Of a stretch of 28,768 nucleotides of DNA, positions 14,627 through 22,381 are shown one piece after another. The notes beneath the pieces were generated by a model. The model saw only the letters and a program-made list of their open reading frames with translations, was not told the origin of the DNA and searched no databases. The stretch covers positions 1 through 28,768 of the forward strand of contig CAZAAW010000031.1 of assembly GCA_964483325.1 (NCBI GenBank), given 5' to 3'. The stretch is from CAZAAW01 sp964483325. GTDB lineage: Bacteria; Pseudomonadota; Alphaproteobacteria; Rhizobiales; Kaistiaceae. Positions within the stretch are counted from its first letter, which is position 1. Every line of letters starts with the position of its first letter. A program made the position numbers and the translations under genes.

Positions 14627-15013
14627 ATGCGTGACATTTATTCGAACATCGGCGCCGTGCTCGCCTATGCGCCTGCCGTGAAGTCGGCAGCTGATACAGG
14701 GCCGGCGATCGACCTTCAGGGCTTCGGCTCGATCGTCTTCGTGGTGAATACGGGGGCGATCGCTGGCGACGGCGACTTTGGCGTGAAGATCCAGGAGTCC
14801 GATACGTCCGTATCGGGCGACTTCACCGACGCCAGCGCCGCTGTCGTCGACACCAACGTTCCGGCAACCCTCGACGAGTCGAGCGCCTACAAGCTTGGCT
14901 ATCGCGGCTTCAAGCGCTTCGTCCGTCTCGCCGTCATCAAGGCCGGCGGCACGTCGATCGCCATCGGTGCCGTGGCCGTGCGGGGCAACCCGCAGCTGGC
15001 GCCGGTGGCGTAG
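14627..15013 (+). CDS. Virion-region protein, possibly capsid decoration
   Basis: The product has 128 residues with a very strong ribosome site (AGGAGGAAAAGAC then ATG). The protein is beta-rich without charged helices: AIDLQGFGSIVFVVNTGAI, GDFGVKIQESDTS and KRFVRLAVIKAGGTSIAIGAVAV. Proteins with this pattern follow the major capsid gene in many HK97-like phages and remain uncharacterised. A head-decoration role is plausible from position and fold class. I considered a tail tube, but there is no tail-tube signature and it is short for one. Confidence 0.6.
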   Translation: MRDIYSNIGAVLAYAPAVKSAADTGPAIDLQGFGSIVFVVNTGAIAGDGDFGVKIQESDTSVSGDFTDASAAVVDTNVPATLDESSAYKLGYRGFKRFVRLAVIKAGGTSIAIGAVAVRGNPQLAPVA

Positions 15014-15017
15014 AACC

Positions 15018-15617
15018 ATGCGGCTCGCACAGGATGACATTACGATCCGGATCGACGGGGAAACACTCTTCCTGCGTCCGACCTTGCGAGCCGCATATCG
15101 CCTGGAGCGCAGCTACGGCGGCTTCGACAATCTGGTGCGCGCGATCGTAGCTGAGCGTGCCACGGTCATCGCTGACGTGCTTTTCCATGCCACGGGCAGC
15201 GAGCGTGCCAGAACACTTGCCGCCATCGGCGAGCACGGCTTCCAGCGGGGCTTAGGGGCGCTTGTCGCGCCGCTGATCGACTATGTGCTGTTGCTCGCTG
15301 GCGTTGATCTTGATGAGACGGCAAAGGCCGCCAAGGAACCGAAGTCGGCAAAGAGCATCACCTTCGCCGACTATCACGCGCGGCTCTACCAGATCGCAAC
15401 GGGCTGGCTTGGCTGGACGCCAGCGACTGCCTGGGACGCAACCCCGGCGGAAATTTTGGTGGCTTATAAGGGCCGCGTCGAGATGCTGCGCGCCATCTTC
15501 GGCGGCGGCGCATCAGACGACAGCGAATCGTCCGGCGAGCATACCGCCGACGAGATCAGCGAAGGCATTGCTGCCCTGAAGATGATGGCGGCGCGCGGCG
15601 CCGATCGTGTGCGCTGA
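15018..15617 (+). CDS. Putative tail assembly chaperone (two-part)
   Basis: The product has 199 residues. The first 100 residues (DDITIRIDGETLFLRPTLRAAYRLE, split here as DDITIRIDGETLFL and RPTLRAAYRLE) resemble a gene-transfer-agent-type chaperone N-domain. Residues about 115-165 contain WLGWTPATAWDATPAEI, which closely resembles the short Phage_TAC_6 chaperones encoded just before tape measures in alphaproteobacterial phages. It therefore looks like a fusion of two chaperone-like parts. In other phages this gene lies directly before the tape measure; here the tape measure is 4.2 kb further on. The start follows the previous stop by 5 bp, and the stop overlaps the HNH gene start (TGATG). Confidence 0.55.
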   Translation: MRLAQDDITIRIDGETLFLRPTLRAAYRLERSYGGFDNLVRAIVAERATVIADVLFHATGSERARTLAAIGEHGFQRGLGALVAPLIDYVLLLAGVDLDETAKAAKEPKSAKSITFADYHARLYQIATGWLGWTPATAWDATPAEILVAYKGRVEMLRAIFGGGASDDSESSGEHTADEISEGIAALKMMAARGADRVR

Positions 15618-15967
15618 TGCCGCTCCAGCCGCCCCATGTCTGCAGCTGTGGGTTCAAAGTCCCGCATGGCGTGCTGTGCGAGTGCCAGCTGAAGCGGGCG
15701 CGCGAGCGCAACGCACGCCACGATGCCAACCGGCCTTCAGCCCGCAAGCGCGGCTATGACCGGGACTGGCAACGCGAGCGTGCCGCCTTCCTCGCGACGG
15801 ACCCGACATGCCGGCGCTGTGGCAAGCCCGCTACGGTCGTCGACCATATCCTGCCGCACCGAGGCAATCAGGCGCTGTTCTGGAACCGCAGCAACTGGCA
15901 GCCGCTATGCACGTCCTGTCACGCACGGGCGAAGCAGGCGCAGGAGCACAGGGAGCGCAGCAAGTGA
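15617..15967 (+). CDS. HNH endonuclease, phage packaging type
   Basis: The product has 116 residues. The HNH motif is VVDHILPHRGNQALFWNRSNWQPLCTSCH, read as Asp76-His77, Asn93 and His102. A structural zinc site is formed by Cys65/Cys68 (CRRC) and Cys98/Cys101 (CTSC). An extra N-terminal CSC...CEC cluster (Cys9, 11, 21, 23) may bind a second zinc. Such proteins partner with the large terminase in HK97-like packaging. Here the terminase genes are 2 kb downstream. The gene overlaps its neighbours by 1 bp on the left and 4 bp on the right. Confidence 0.92.
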   Translation: MPLQPPHVCSCGFKVPHGVLCECQLKRARERNARHDANRPSARKRGYDRDWQRERAAFLATDPTCRRCGKPATVVDHILPHRGNQALFWNRSNWQPLCTSCHARAKQAQEHRERSK

Positions 15968-16323
15968 GCGAGCGCGACCTGTGGGCATCCGTTATTGAGC
16001 AAGCAATCCTCGATGCCACGTCAAACCCTAAAATTGCTTCCGACAAAGTAGAACATGACAGGGCGCGGACCTGGCTTACAAGCAACAGCCGAAACTTCCG
16101 GCTTGTCTGCTTCCTCGCTGGCATAGATGCCGACGCGCTAAGAGAGCGCATTGGTAAGATACTCGATCGGGAAGAGAATAAGAAACCTAAGCGGAAAGAG
16201 ATTTTCCATCACGTTACGTTCAATGGCGAGAGTCTTTCGGTAGCGGAATGGGCAAAGCGCGTTGGCGTCAGTCGCGGAACGATGGATCTTCGCCTTCGCA
16301 CTTGGAGTATTGAACGTGGCTAA
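15964..16323 (+). CDS. Small protein with C-terminal helix-turn-helix, HNH-linked
   Basis: The product has 119 residues from the GTG at 15964, whose GTGA overlaps the HNH stop. The N-terminal half is helical (DLWASVIEQAILDATSNP, RNFRLVCFLAGIDADALRERI). The C-terminal part GESLSVAEWAKRVGVSRGTM then LRLRTWSIERG is a helix-turn-helix of the kind attached to phage HNH and AP2 proteins. It probably binds DNA, either as a late regulator or as part of the nuclease/packaging step. Base composition falls here relative to the genes on either side, hinting that the HNH pair arrived separately. The specific function is unknown. Confidence 0.65.
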   Translation: MSERDLWASVIEQAILDATSNPKIASDKVEHDRARTWLTSNSRNFRLVCFLAGIDADALRERIGKILDREENKKPKRKEIFHHVTFNGESLSVAEWAKRVGVSRGTMDLRLRTWSIERG

Positions 16324-16438
16324 CAGAACCGTCTCGCCTGAAGAACAAGGCGGGGGTGGTGGAAGACTTTTCGGAAGAGCATGGGGACCGGTGGGGGGAG
16401 CAGCGCGCGAGATACGATGAAATTGGAGTTTCGAAAAC

Positions 16439-16708
16439 GTGACAGTCTCGCTCGATAGCCTGAAGGCGCACCTGAACATTACCTTCAACGATGACGATGC
16501 TTTGCTTGCCAGCAAGCTTGCCGGCGCCGAAGCGTGGGTTCGCGATTTCATGGGCGATGCCCTCGACGACGAAGCGCCTGTTCCGGCTGCTGTCGACGAG
16601 GCGGTTCGCCAGCTGGCGGCGCACCTTTACGAGGATCGCGAGGGAGCCGAGAGCATCCCCGCCAGCATTTTCGACCTGCTTACTCCCTATCGCGATTGGG
16701 CATTCTAA
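16439..16708 (+). CDS. Head-tail connector protein, gp6-like
   Basis: The product has 89 residues from the GTG at 16439; GGAG lies 10 nt upstream. The sequence VSLDSLKAHLNITFNDDDALLASKLAGAEAWVRDFMG is the standard N-terminus of the gp6-like (HK97) head-tail connector family, and VPAAVDEAVRQLAAHLYEDREG is its second helix pair. It binds below the portal and begins the neck. 115 bp without a gene precede it. Its stop overlaps the next start (TAATG). Confidence 0.92.
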   Translation: MTVSLDSLKAHLNITFNDDDALLASKLAGAEAWVRDFMGDALDDEAPVPAAVDEAVRQLAAHLYEDREGAESIPASIFDLLTPYRDWAF

Positions 16709-17121
16709 TGGCGTCGGCGCAGCTTGAGCGCCTTCAGCGTCGGCTGGAGGCCATCCCGAAGGAAGTGCGTGAAGCTGTTCAGCCGGCGCTGTTGAAGTCG
16801 GGCAACGAGCTGGCAGCCACGATGCAGCACCTGGCGCCGGTCGAGACGGGGGCTTTGCGAGACTCGATCGCTGTTACCGGACCGGGGCAGGCGACGCCAC
16901 CTTACAGCCAGCCGGGCGGCTCGACGGTCGTTCCTGAAAACGCGGTCATGGTGACGGCGGGAAACAGTGAGGTTCGCTATGCGCACCTTGCCGAATACGG
17001 CACCACTGCTGCGCCAGCACAGCCGTTCTTCTGGCCCAGCTATCGGCTGCTGAAGAAGCGCCTTCAGAATCGCATCAAGCGCGCGGTCGGCAAGGCCGTG
17101 CGGGACGGGTGGCAGAAATGA
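16708..17121 (+). CDS. HK97 gp10-family head-tail joining protein
   Basis: The product has 137 residues. Family features are an N-terminal helix with LEAIPKEVREAVQPALLKSGNELAA, APVETGALRDSI, HLAEYGTT and a C-terminal FFWPSYRLLKKRLQNRIKRAV helix. Members help join head and tail or complete the tail terminator. The start overlaps the connector stop by one base and its stop overlaps the next start as ATGA. Confidence 0.93.
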   Translation: MASAQLERLQRRLEAIPKEVREAVQPALLKSGNELAATMQHLAPVETGALRDSIAVTGPGQATPPYSQPGGSTVVPENAVMVTAGNSEVRYAHLAEYGTTAAPAQPFFWPSYRLLKKRLQNRIKRAVGKAVRDGWQK

Positions 17122-17531
17122 TGGATCCCGCTCTCGCTCTTCAGAAGGCGATCCGCGATCGGCTTATTAGCGCATCTGCGATGACTGCGCTTGTCCCTGC
17201 CGAGGCCATCCTGGACCGTCATGCTCGACCGGAGGTCTTTCCCTCGATCATCGTAGGGGAGGGGCAGGCACTGTATGCCCGGCTTCATGACAGCTACTTC
17301 GATCGAGTCTTTGCCGATCTCCATGTCTGGCTCGCCGAAGAGGGGACGACTGGCGCGAAGCAGGTCGCCGGCGTCATTCGTGACGCTCTTCGCGATGGCC
17401 CGCTGACGGCACAGGATCACCGCGTCAGCGACCTGACCGTTACGGCCGCGCGCTTCCTGCGCGATCCGGACGGCGAGCACTCGCACGGCATCGTCAGCAT
17501 TCAGGCGATCATGTTGGAGCGCGCAGCATGA
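17118..17531 (+). CDS. DUF3168-type tail completion/terminator protein
   Basis: The product has 137 residues from the ATG at 17118 (a GTG at 17109 and an ATG at 17121 are also in frame). Typical features are DPALALQKAIRDRLISAS, VPAEAILDRHARPEVFPSIIVGEGQA, LHVWLAEEGTTGAKQVAGVIRDAL and the closing RFLRDPDGEHSHGIVSIQAI. Proteins of this group cap the tail tube at the head end. Their presence in an element without a tube gene suggests the head is built to accept a tail made elsewhere. Confidence 0.9.
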   Translation: MMDPALALQKAIRDRLISASAMTALVPAEAILDRHARPEVFPSIIVGEGQALYARLHDSYFDRVFADLHVWLAEEGTTGAKQVAGVIRDALRDGPLTAQDHRVSDLTVTAARFLRDPDGEHSHGIVSIQAIMLERAA

Positions 17532-17845
17532 GGGCGGGCAAGCTTGATCGCGTCATCACCATTGCGCGCGCGGCGACGAGCGTTGACGCCTATGGGGTGC
17601 CTTCGTCGACCTGGGGAACCGTCTACCGGCTTCGTGCCGCTGTGATCGAGGCGACGGCTAACGAGCTGATCCGCGATCATGGTGCGTCGACCGAGAGACG
17701 CCTGAAGTTCCGGACTTGGTGGCGTCCTGGCATCAGCGTAGCGGACCGGCTGACCTTCGACGGCGCAGCTTTTAACATCGTCGCCGTTGAGGAAGTCGAG
17801 CGCAGCCGCGAGCTGATCCTTACCGCTGAAAGGATCGGGCCGTGA
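17528..17845 (+). CDS. Head closure / head-tail adaptor protein
   Basis: The product has 105 residues. The pattern AGKLDRVITIARAATSVDAYGVPSSTWGTV, (R/V)EATANELIRD, LKFRTWWRPGISVADRLTFDGAAFNIVAVEEV and a final LILTAERI is that of the SPP1 gp16-like head-closure family. It seals the neck below the connector. It is coupled to the preceding gene by ATGA and to the small terminase by GTGA. Confidence 0.93.
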   Translation: MRAGKLDRVITIARAATSVDAYGVPSSTWGTVYRLRAAVIEATANELIRDHGASTERRLKFRTWWRPGISVADRLTFDGAAFNIVAVEEVERSRELILTAERIGP

Positions 17846-18225
17846 AGGGCAGGAAGCCATCAGGCGTGACGGTCGACAGGGCAGCCGTGGCATCGGTGCC
17901 GCGGGCGCCGGCATGGCTGTCGACGGCGGCACAGGCAGAGTGGCGCCGCATTATGCCGCTGCTGATCGAGCGCCGCATTCTGACGGATGCCGATCTAGGC
18001 AGTGTCGAGAACTACTGCGTCGCTACCGGTCGCGTTCGCGAGATCGAGCGCCTTATTCAGGCTGCCGGCGGCGACATTGATCCGAAGCTTTTCCGTATGC
18101 AGGCGCAGGCCAGCACCGGGGCGCGGCAGCTGGCGGCAGAGTTGGGGCTGACGCCCGTCAGCCGATCCCGCCCCGCCGTTCGTGACGACGATGACGACGA
18201 CGACCCGTCCCCTCTGGATTTATGA
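17842..18225 (+). CDS. terS: Terminase small subunit, P27 family
   Basis: The product has 127 residues from the GTG at 17842. It matches the P27 small-terminase layout: an early APAWLSTAAQAEWRRIMPLLIERRILTDAD helix pair, then VENYCVATGRVREIERLI, and a C-terminal QASTGARQLAAELGLTPVSRSR that contacts the large subunit. The very end is an Asp run (DDDDDDD-type), and the gene overlaps the large-subunit gene by about 44 bp. It recognises the packaging site and loads the motor. Confidence 0.93.
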   Translation: MKGRKPSGVTVDRAAVASVPRAPAWLSTAAQAEWRRIMPLLIERRILTDADLGSVENYCVATGRVREIERLIQAAGGDIDPKLFRMQAQASTGARQLAAELGLTPVSRSRPAVRDDDDDDDPSPLDL

Positions 18226-19819
18226 CGACTCGCCGATCGCCGATCCCCTCGGCTACGGCGAGCGTGCGGTGGATTTCCTACGGCGGCTGAAGCATCCGAA
18301 GAATCTCGCGCGCGGTCATCCCTTCCAGCTGGACCCGTGGCAGGAACGGATTGTTCGCCGCATCTATGGGCCGCGCCATCCTGACGGGCGCCGGATCGTT
18401 CAGACGGTCATGCTGTTGCTGCCGCGTGGCAACCGCAAGACCAGCCTCGCGGCGGCGCTGGCACTGCTGCACGCGATCGGTCCTGAGCGCGTTCCCGGCG
18501 GCGAGGCGCTGTTCGCTGCCAGCGACAAGAAACAGGCGGCGATCGGCTTCCGGGAGGCGCTGTCGATCGTGCGCGCCGACAAGCGAGTCGAAAAAGCGGT
18601 TCGCGTTTCGGATGCCGTCAATTCGACGAAGCGCATCACATATCGCCGCGATGGTAGCTTCCTCGAAACCTTGTCATCCGATGCCGGCACACAGCACGGC
18701 CGCACGCCGGCCTTTGCCCTTGTCGACGAGTTGCACGCCTGGCCGAGGCGCGACCTATGGGACGCGATCCGTAGCGGCCTTCCGAAGACTCGCGGCTCGC
18801 TTCTGGTCATAGCCTCGACGGCAGGACGCGGGCAGGAGAACATCGCCTTCGAGGTTGTCGACTATGCGCGAAAGGTGGCGCGCGGCGATGTTGATGATCC
18901 CGCCTTCCTGCCGATCCTCTTTGAGGCGCCGGCAGATGCCGACTGGCAGGACGAGGCGCTATGGCATGCTGTCAATCCCGGCCTGGTGCACGGCTATCCT
19001 GATCTGGACGGGCTGCGCCAGTTGGCACGCGAGGCGAAGGAACGCCCCGGCGATCGCGAAGCCTTCCGCCAGCTGAATCTGAATGTCTGGCTCGATCATT
19101 CGGCAACGCCGTTCGTCGACATGGCGATTTATGACGAGGGCGCCACGCCGGTTGATCTTGAGGCGCTGGAAGGCAAGCCGTGCTGGCTTGGCGTGGATAT
19201 GTCGACAAACACCGACCTGACGGTGATTGTTGCGGCATGGCGTGATGAGGCGTGGCGAGATGGCGATGGCGGCTTCCTCGTTCATCCGTGGATTTTCTGC
19301 CCGGCAGACAATCTGCGCAATCGCGCCGATCGCGATGGCGTGCCGTATCCCGCTTGGGCAGAGGAAGGTTACATCACACCTACACCAGGAAACGTTGTAG
19401 ATCATCGGCGCGTCGCCGACAAAATCCGCGCTATCTGTCAGCGATTCGACGTGCAGGAAATCAACTTCGATCCCGCTCGCGCTTCCTTAATTATGACTGA
19501 CCTTTCGGAGGATGGCTTCCCTGTCGTTCGGTTCGATCAGTCATGGAAAATGATGGTTCCGGCTGTCGATACACTTGAGCGCGCTATTCTTTCTAGAAAG
19601 TTTCAGCATGGCGGGCATCCCGTAATGCGATGGTGTTTTAGTAACATCGCCGTTGTTTACGACAGAAACGAAAATAAGACGTTCCATAAGACCAAATCGA
19701 CCGACCGGATTGACGCGGCGGTTGCTGCGGCGATGGCCGTTGCACGTGCGGCCACTGGTAACGGTGGATCAATTTACACAAGCCCGACCGAGCGTCCGGA
19801 AGGGTTGCTTTTCATATGA
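18182..19819 (+). CDS. terL: Terminase large subunit (packaging ATPase and nuclease)
   Basis: The product has 545 residues from the GTG at 18182; an ATG at 18191 is equally possible. The ATPase part shows a Walker A-like LLLPRGNRKTSL (about 78-89) with Arg before the Lys-Thr, and Walker B FALVDELHAWP with Asp182-Glu183. The RNase H-like nuclease part shows Asp339 (GVDMS), Asp430 (NFDPARA) and Asp511 (RIDAAVA). It pumps DNA into the prohead and cuts the concatemer. It lies downstream of the head genes, whereas P27-type phages usually place it first. GC content dips at about 19480-19700. Confidence 0.96.
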   Translation: MTTMTTTTRPLWIYDDSPIADPLGYGERAVDFLRRLKHPKNLARGHPFQLDPWQERIVRRIYGPRHPDGRRIVQTVMLLLPRGNRKTSLAAALALLHAIGPERVPGGEALFAASDKKQAAIGFREALSIVRADKRVEKAVRVSDAVNSTKRITYRRDGSFLETLSSDAGTQHGRTPAFALVDELHAWPRRDLWDAIRSGLPKTRGSLLVIASTAGRGQENIAFEVVDYARKVARGDVDDPAFLPILFEAPADADWQDEALWHAVNPGLVHGYPDLDGLRQLAREAKERPGDREAFRQLNLNVWLDHSATPFVDMAIYDEGATPVDLEALEGKPCWLGVDMSTNTDLTVIVAAWRDEAWRDGDGGFLVHPWIFCPADNLRNRADRDGVPYPAWAEEGYITPTPGNVVDHRRVADKIRAICQRFDVQEINFDPARASLIMTDLSEDGFPVVRFDQSWKMMVPAVDTLERAILSRKFQHGGHPVMRWCFSNIAVVYDRNENKTFHKTKSTDRIDAAVAAAMAVARAATGNGGSIYTSPTERPEGLLFI

Positions 19820-19828
19820 GCGATTTAC

Positions 19829-21778
19829 ATGGCAACTGAAACAGAACAGCTAGTGGTCTCTTTGGAGGCCAGAGTAAATCAATTCGAAAAGTCGTTTCGC
19901 AGCGCAAACCGCACTGCCTCGACCAACTGGACAGCGATCGAGGCACGCGGCCGTCAGGCTGGCACTCGCATGCGCGCCGACATGGATCGCGCCGCCGCTG
20001 GCGTGCTTACATCCATGCGCAGCATGGGGAGCCGCCTGGCTGGCTCTCTCGGCCTGGGCGCCGGCTTCGCTGGCGTCGTCGCTACCATGCGCGGCGCCGC
20101 GTCGAGCCTTGCCGAAATCCGCGCACAGGCGCAGCGGGCTGGCCTTGCTAGCGAAGTCTTTCAGGAACTGGCCTACGCTGCCGGTCAGTCTCGCGTTCCG
20201 GTTGATGCCATCGTTGATGGCTTCAAAGAGCTGCAGATGCGTAGCGATGAATTCATTGCCACTGCCGGCGGTCCTGCCGCCGACGCCTTCCGCCGCATCG
20301 GCCTGTCACCGGAAGAGCTGAAGACCCGCCTCGCCGATCCGGCTGCGCTGCTGGAGGAGATCATCCGCCGCGTCCAGACCCTCGACAAGGCGGCACAGAT
20401 TCGAATTTTCGACGAGCTTTTTGGCGGCACCGGCGGCGAACGTTTTACGCGCTTCCTGGAGCGTGGCGCCGACAACGTGGCGCGCTTGCGCCGCGAGGCT
20501 GTCGAGACCGGCAACGTGCTTGGTGACGATGTTCTGCGCAAAGCCGAGGACGTTGATGCCGCCTTCAATCGGATGGTTGGCACGGTCGGCACCCAGCTGA
20601 AGGGCGCCATTGTCGAGGCCGCCAGCGCTCTTGCCGGCTTCCTCGACACGTTCAACTCTCTGGAGTCCCGCACCAACATCGCCGGCCTGAGCACAACGCT
20701 GTCGGACATCTACGGGCGGCGCGACGAGATCAATCAGCGCATCGAAGATCTTCGCGCCGGCAAGAGCCAGCTGCCTGGCCTGATGGGCAGCGTTCGTTCG
20801 GAAGAGATGATTGCGGAGCTGGAGGCGGAACGGCTGCGGCTCAATAACGACGCCAGCGGCGTGCTGAATCGCATCGGCGAGTTGAACGCCGCCAACCGTC
20901 CGACGACTCCGCCGGTCGAGCTGGCGCCGATCGAGGTCGTTGGCACTGGTGGCGGTGGTGGTGGTGGTGGTGGCGGCGCTGGTGGACGTGCTGCGGCGCG
21001 CAGCTTCACCAACGCCTATGCCGAGCTGCGCCGTTCGGCACAGGAGCGCATCGCCGATCTTCAGGTAGAACGCGACGTCATCGGCATGACGACAGAGGCG
21101 GCCGCGTCCTACCGGCTTGAAGCGGAAATGCTCGCCGAGGTTCAGCGCAACGGGCTGAGCCTGACAGATCAACAGCGACAGGAGCTGTCAGGTCTCGCCG
21201 CGACCTACGGTGCCCTGACCGGAGAGGTCGAGCGAGCGCAGGCGGCACAGGAGCGCCTGAAGGACACCGCCGACGCCTTCAAGGACACTGCCGGCGAGGT
21301 TATGCGCGGATTCATCGGCGACCTTCGGCAGGGCATCAGCCTGTCCGAAGCCCTGTCCAACGTTCTCGACCGACTGGTCGATCGGCTGCTGGACATGGCG
21401 ATTGACGGGCTTCTGAACGCTGCCTTCGGCGGCGGCATCTTCTCTGCTGGCCTGTTTGGTTTCGGCGGCGCCCGCGCCACCGGCGGCCCGGTCGATCCGG
21501 GGCGGGCTTACGTCATCGGCGAACGAGGTCCGGAGCTGTTTGTTCCCCGGCACGGCGGCACGATCATTCCGAACGGCGCCGTTGTGGCGAAGGGCGGCCC
21601 GACCCAGAACATCAACATCGCCCCGGTCATCAACATGAACGCACCGGGCGGCTCGCCTGATCAGAACGCCGACCTGGCGAACAAGACCGCCAAGGCCGTC
21701 ACGGACTCCATGCGCCAGATCGTGGCTGAAGAGCTGCGCACGCAGATGCGTCCCGGCGGAATGCTGAATCCGATGTAA
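19829..21778 (+). CDS. Tail tape-measure protein
   Basis: The product has 649 residues. Long helices (QLVVSLEARVNQFEKSFRSA, RMRADMDRAAAGVL), a hydrophobic segment at about 70-90, a Gly-run linker near residues 373-386, a second coiled region and the typical C-terminal GGPVDPGRAYVIGERGPELF then VPRHGGTIIPNG identify it. Tape measures set tail length, at about 0.15 nm per residue, so a tail up to roughly 95 nm. It follows terL by 9 bp. It is the only clearly structural tail gene in the element, and no tube, baseplate or fibre gene follows. Confidence 0.9.
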   Translation: MATETEQLVVSLEARVNQFEKSFRSANRTASTNWTAIEARGRQAGTRMRADMDRAAAGVLTSMRSMGSRLAGSLGLGAGFAGVVATMRGAASSLAEIRAQAQRAGLASEVFQELAYAAGQSRVPVDAIVDGFKELQMRSDEFIATAGGPAADAFRRIGLSPEELKTRLADPAALLEEIIRRVQTLDKAAQIRIFDELFGGTGGERFTRFLERGADNVARLRREAVETGNVLGDDVLRKAEDVDAAFNRMVGTVGTQLKGAIVEAASALAGFLDTFNSLESRTNIAGLSTTLSDIYGRRDEINQRIEDLRAGKSQLPGLMGSVRSEEMIAELEAERLRLNNDASGVLNRIGELNAANRPTTPPVELAPIEVVGTGGGGGGGGGGAGGRAAARSFTNAYAELRRSAQERIADLQVERDVIGMTTEAAASYRLEAEMLAEVQRNGLSLTDQQRQELSGLAATYGALTGEVERAQAAQERLKDTADAFKDTAGEVMRGFIGDLRQGISLSEALSNVLDRLVDRLLDMAIDGLLNAAFGGGIFSAGLFGFGGARATGGPVDPGRAYVIGERGPELFVPRHGGTIIPNGAVVAKGGPTQNINIAPVINMNAPGGSPDQNADLANKTAKAVTDSMRQIVAEELRTQMRPGGMLNPM

Positions 21779-21808
21779 CAGCTTGATTTTGAGCGGCACT
21801 GTTCTTAG

Positions 21809-21822
21809 AATGCAATTGCATT
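21809..21822. promoter_or_regulatory. 14-bp perfect palindrome upstream of the RHH regulator
   Basis: AATGCAATTGCATT is self-complementary and lies 22 bp before the GTG of the ribbon-helix-helix gene, in an AT-rich patch. RHH dimers bind short palindromes, so autoregulation is likely. Confidence 0.5.
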
Positions 21823-21843
21823 AGGAACTAGCGTGATCGAACA

Positions 21844-22299
21844 GTGCGTCGCCCTAACACTACTATTACTCTCCCCGTCGAGCGGCTTGCCCAGCTGAAG
21901 CTACTGGCTGATCAGCGCGGGCTGTCTCTGGTCGAGACAGTCGAGCAGTTGATTAACGAGGCCGCCGCAACCGGCGCCATCCCCGACGAGCTGCCCGGTT
22001 ATCGCGTCTCTCGCACAGCCGAGGGCCGCGTTGTCCTGACGATCGGCGATCGGCCGCTGGCCGCCCTTGGAACGCAACAGGCGCTGACGCTGGCTGATCT
22101 CTTCGAAGGCGTCGCCGATCGGTCGGCGCCTGGAGGCAAGGCCGTCACGATTGGCACCGACGAGCTGAAGATCGCCCGCGTTGGCCGTGGCGTCGTCCTG
22201 GCGGTCGAAGGGGCAACAGGGCCGATATCCAAACGAACAATGACGCCGGGCATGGCAAAGGATCTGGCGCGGCATATCCGGCGCGAGGCGTCGGCCTGA
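21844..22299 (+). CDS. Ribbon-helix-helix (CopG/Arc-type) regulator with extra C-terminal domain
   Basis: The product has 151 residues from the GTG at 21844. Residues about 6-40 (TTITLPVERLAQLKLLADQRG then LSLVETVEQLINEA) form the RHH fold: a beta strand for DNA contact and two helices for dimerisation. Residues 52-150 form a second domain (YRVSRTAEGRVVLTIGDRPL, KAVTIGTDELKIARVGRGVV, KRTMTPGMAKDLARHI) that I do not recognise. No CI-like repressor is present in the element, so this is the best candidate for its master regulator. A palindrome lies upstream and a strong hairpin follows the stop. The ribosome site is poor. Confidence 0.75.
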   Translation: MRRPNTTITLPVERLAQLKLLADQRGLSLVETVEQLINEAAATGAIPDELPGYRVSRTAEGRVVLTIGDRPLAALGTQQALTLADLFEGVADRSAPGGKAVTIGTDELKIARVGRGVVLAVEGATGPISKRTMTPGMAKDLARHIRREASA

Positions 22300-22312
22300 A
22301 GCGAAAACGAAA

Positions 22313-22347
22313 AGCCCATCGACGCTGACTTAGTTCGTCGATGGGCT
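22313..22347. repeat. 12-bp perfect inverted repeat before the Rep gene, candidate origin or terminator
   Basis: AGCCCATCGACG (22313-22324) and CGTCGATGGGCT (22336-22347) with an 11-nt loop CTGACTTAGTT. On the minus strand the hairpin is followed by a T-rich stretch (TTTCGTTTTC), so it could terminate minus transcription, but no minus gene is present. Its position 21 bp before an HUH Rep gene fits a rolling-circle origin hairpin. Confidence 0.5.
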
Positions 22348-22360
22348 ATCTTCAAAGGAA

Positions 22361-22381
22361 CGAACGCAATGCTAACGTTCG
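22361..22381. promoter_or_regulatory. Inverted repeat enclosing the Rep start codon
   Basis: CGAACG (22361-22366) and CGTTCG (22376-22381) flank a 9-nt loop that contains the ATG at 22369. It may limit translation or be a Rep-binding site. Confidence 0.4.

Noticed and set aside
14627..15013. The missing tail tube protein
   Set aside because: It is beta-rich and near the capsid gene, but short and without tail-tube features, and it sits directly after the major capsid gene where decoration-type proteins are found. Structure prediction would decide.
22313..22347. Simple terminator for the RHH regulator gene
   Set aside because: No T-run follows on the plus strand; the T-rich side is on the minus strand, where no gene ends. 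An origin or operator role was preferred, without certainty.
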